This document shows positions 14,172 to 16,329 of a DNA stretch of 16,329 nucleotides, piece by piece. Origin of the DNA: CAZFPA01 sp964520975 (GTDB taxonomy: Bacteria > Bacillota > Negativicutes > Selenomonadales > Selenomonadaceae); contig CAZFPA010000046.1 in assembly GCA_964520975.1 (NCBI GenBank), positions 1 to 16,329 of the forward strand, written 5' to 3'. Below the pieces are notes generated by a model. It saw nothing but the letters and a program-made list of their open reading frames with translations, did no database searches and was not told the DNA's origin. Both the position numbers and the translations under genes were made by a program. The first letter of the stretch is position 1. Each line of letters starts with the position of its first letter.

Positions 14172-15866
14172 GTGCGCCGTTTTCAGGATGAGGTACGTAT
14201 CGCGTTTACAAAATATGCGCTGGTTCCGGTATTCATCATCGCGCTGGCTTGTGTGGTGTTCGCGCTGCTCACCTGGAATCGCAGCGTGCTCGAGCGCAAC
14301 AATGAGAGTCGTACCCTGGCGGCCGAGGTGCTCACGGGCATCATCACGGACTATGAGGAGCGGGCCGATGCCGTGGCTGCGCATGGCTATGATTTTGCAC
14401 AGCTGCGGAGCAGCCGGCAGGTTCAGATGGAGTTCTATACTTCGGTTTACCGGGAGGTCAATATCACACATGACAATACCTCTTTTTTCCTGCTCGACGC
14501 GGAGCGGAATATCGTGCTTTCAAATCGTGCGGAGCTGCCGCAGCATTTGCGGGCCGGGCTTGGCAACTGGGGCATTCTGCACCGGCTGCGGCTGGCACCG
14601 GAGCAGGCACAGGCGGAGTTTGCCAAGAGCGAGCATATCTATGAGCAGGATCTTGTGGTCGGGCGGGCGCTGCAGCAGGACGGGCAGATCAGCGGCTACA
14701 TCGTTTTTGTCATTCCGGGAAAATACCTGCGGCGTTCTATCTATTCGCCCTATGTGCTGTTCGCGGTAGCTAATGCCTACGACTATGTGCCGATTGCGAC
14801 CACCGAGATTTTCAGCGATGAGGACTTCCAGAAGCTGCGGCCGCGCCTGCATGGAGCGGCGGGTCTCGTCGAGGTGGAAAAGCAGCATTTCTACGCGTCC
14901 TATGAGGAACTGCTGGACGGACAGCTGCGTCTCTACGCGTTTTCTCCCGTGGGCACCATGCTTACGCAGTACGCTACGGGCGCCGGCATTCTGCTCAGTG
15001 TGCTGCTCATCATGATTCCCATCATCATTGTCAGCGTGCGGCGGGAGACACGGCGCAAGATGGAGGCCATGGATAAGCTCGTTGCGGCCATCACCTCTGT
15101 GCAGCAGGGCGATCTGCAGCATCCGGTGGAAATCCATACCGGCAATGAATTTGAAATCATTGGCGATGCCTATAACCGCATGGTCAAGAGCCTCGCGAAC
15201 CTCATGTCCATCAACGAGCAGAAGGCGCGGGCGGCAGTGGTGTCCGAGATGCGGCAGCTGGAGTCGCAGTTCAATCCGCATTTTCTGTTCAATACGCTGG
15301 AGAACATCAAGTTCATGGTGCGGCTTGAGCCGGATGCGGCGGTGCGCATGATCATGGATTTGTCCGCGCTGCTGCGCTACAGTATCAACAATGAGAAGCA
15401 GCGGGTGACGCTGCGTGAGGATCTGAAATACCTGCGGTACTATATCGAAATCCAGCAGTACCGTTTTGGCCGGCGCCTTGTCTACGAGGAGGATATCGCC
15501 GCGGCTGCCATGGATTGTCTGGTGCCGAAGCTCGTGCTGCAGCCGCTCATCGAAAACGCTATGAAGTATGGAGCCGATGCCGCCGGAGATATCCGCATCC
15601 GGACGGAGATCCGGTGCGATGCCGCGGGCATTCATGGCGTGGTCACTGATAATGGAACGGGCATTTCGGAGGAAACGCTCAAGCGGCTGCGCGTGCTTCT
15701 GGCCAGTGAGGAAAACAGCTCAGTACATACGGGCGTTTACAATATCCATCGCCGGATACAGCTGCTGTATGGCCGGCGCTATGGACTCGAGATCTCATGT
15801 CCGCCAACGGGCGGTACGCAGGTGCGTTTTTCGTTGCCCGCGGTGGAAAAGGAGGAAAAGGACTGA
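14172..15866 (+). CDS. YesM/LytS-type sensor histidine kinase
   Basis: GTG 14172 is preferred because an AAGGGAGGGG stretch (14157-14166) lies just upstream and the protein then begins directly before the first membrane helix; this gives 564 residues. A start at TTG 14079 would lie inside the terminator. The layout is: transmembrane helix about 15-34, extracytoplasmic sensor about 35-262 (Cache-like length), second helix about 266-290, HAMP about 290-342, and His_kinase domain with 'ESQFNPHFLFNTLENIKF' (phospho-acceptor His370). The ATPase has 'LQPLIENAMKYG' (Asn462), 'VTDNGTGIS' (Asp493) and 'GVYNIHRRIQLLYG'. YesM-type kinases sense extracellular nutrients and phosphorylate AraC-type regulators. 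The partner starts one base after the stop. No clear promoter is seen between 14094 and 14171. Confidence 0.92.
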   Translation: MRRFQDEVRIAFTKYALVPVFIIALACVVFALLTWNRSVLERNNESRTLAAEVLTGIITDYEERADAVAAHGYDFAQLRSSRQVQMEFYTSVYREVNITHDNTSFFLLDAERNIVLSNRAELPQHLRAGLGNWGILHRLRLAPEQAQAEFAKSEHIYEQDLVVGRALQQDGQISGYIVFVIPGKYLRRSIYSPYVLFAVANAYDYVPIATTEIFSDEDFQKLRPRLHGAAGLVEVEKQHFYASYEELLDGQLRLYAFSPVGTMLTQYATGAGILLSVLLIMIPIIIVSVRRETRRKMEAMDKLVAAITSVQQGDLQHPVEIHTGNEFEIIGDAYNRMVKSLANLMSINEQKARAAVVSEMRQLESQFNPHFLFNTLENIKFMVRLEPDAAVRMIMDLSALLRYSINNEKQRVTLREDLKYLRYYIEIQQYRFGRRLVYEEDIAAAAMDCLVPKLVLQPLIENAMKYGADAAGDIRIRTEIRCDAAGIHGVVTDNGTGISEETLKRLRVLLASEENSSVHTGVYNIHRRIQLLYGRRYGLEISCPPTGGTQVRFSLPAVEKEEKD

Positions 15867-15867
15867 T

Positions 15868-16329
15868 ATGCTGCGTGTTATCATTGTCGAGGATGAGGAT
15901 ATCATCCGCCGCGGCCTCGTGTGTACCGTGGACTGGCTGTCGATGGATGCCATGGTTGTGGGGGACGCCCCGGACGGGGAGGCCGGGCTCGCGCTGCTGG
16001 ACAAGGAACGACCGGACGTCGTGCTCACGGACATTCGTATGCCGCGCCTCGATGGCATTGCCATGATCGAGCGGGCCAGGGAGAAAGGAATTGCTCCTGC
16101 GGTGATTTTCCTGACCAGCTATGAAGAATTTGCCTACGCTAAAAAGGCGGTGCAGTTGCAGGCCATCGATTATCTGCTCAAGCCCGTTGATGAAGAGGAA
16201 CTGCAGCGGACGCTCGCGCTGGTGGCCGCACAACGCCAGCCGACCGAGGCGGCCGCGGCTCCGCAGAGCAAGCGGCCGGAGCTCGTGGACTGGGGTGTGT
16301 GGCTGGGGGTGGACAGCCTGAATCCCTAT
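15868..16329 (+). CDS. YesN-like response regulator, N-terminal part (3' end outside window)
   Basis: The frame stays open to the window edge with 154 residues visible. The receiver domain (about 1-120) has acidic Glu8/Asp9 in 'IIVEDEDIIRRGL', phospho-acceptor Asp55 in 'VLTDIRMPRLDG', Thr83 in 'FLTSYEEFAYAKKAV' and Lys105 in 'AIDYLLKPVDEEEL'. The 'RRGL', 'SYEEFAYAKKA' and 'DYLLKPV' wording is typical of the YesN branch, whose C-terminus is an AraC-type DNA-binding domain, here beyond the edge. An Ala/Gln-rich linker follows at about 121-142. It is translated just after the kinase (1-base gap) and is the likely regulator of the upstream transporter operon. Confidence 0.9.
   Translation, partial: MLRVIIVEDEDIIRRGLVCTVDWLSMDAMVVGDAPDGEAGLALLDKERPDVVLTDIRMPRLDGIAMIERAREKGIAPAVIFLTSYEEFAYAKKAVQLQAIDYLLKPVDEEELQRTLALVAAQRQPTEAAAAPQSKRPELVDWGVWLGVDSLNPY

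Noticed and set aside
15679..16233. 184-codon minus-strand frame under the kinase end and response regulator
   Set aside because: Antisense shadow of two clear genes, with no recognisable domain.

Overview
The window looks like a chromosomal segment of a moderately GC-rich, diderm Firmicute of the Negativicutes (Selenomonas or Mitsuokella type). This is inferred from protein style, strong Shine-Dalgarno sites and a sigma-28-like promoter; no rRNA or other phylogenetic marker is present. A run of 100 N flanked by an exact 55-base duplication shows that it comes from a draft, scaffolded assembly.

Region 1 (2-4438, + strand) is a compact signalling operon. It holds the C-terminal part of a BMP/Med-family periplasmic binding protein, a membrane hybrid histidine kinase with HisKA, HATPase, REC and HPt domains, and a REC-HD-GYP response regulator. 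The kinase is split on paper only: collapsing the duplicated flank restores one 852-residue reading frame. The HD-GYP output domain has lost several metal ligands, so the pathway may end in a non-enzymatic c-di-GMP-type domain.

Region 2 (4449-9865) is a set of housekeeping and envelope genes, mostly in separate transcription units. They are an anchored SGNH hydrolase (-), a Tat-exported metallophosphoesterase (+), an unknown 154-residue protein (-) behind a sigma-28-like promoter, purC (+), a LemA protein (+) and an unknown secreted 231-residue protein (-). Convergent pairs are separated by clear intrinsic terminators.

Region 3 (9952-16329, + strand) is a nutrient-sensing and transport locus. 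It has an ABC ATPase, a fused two-domain permease and a type-2 lipoprotein binding protein, followed after a terminator by a YesM-like sensor kinase and the start of a YesN/AraC-type response regulator cut by the window edge. The layout resembles AfuABC/FbpABC transporters and the HptA-HptS-HptR hexose-phosphate sensing system. The binding protein lacks the Tyr pair of ferric-binding FbpA at the expected place, which argues against iron as the substrate. Upstream of the operon are a good sigma-A-type promoter, an 11-base-phased direct repeat next to the -35 box (a candidate site for the regulator) and a 12-bp leader hairpin. A long 67-base hairpin lies between permease and binding-protein genes and may set their expression ratio.
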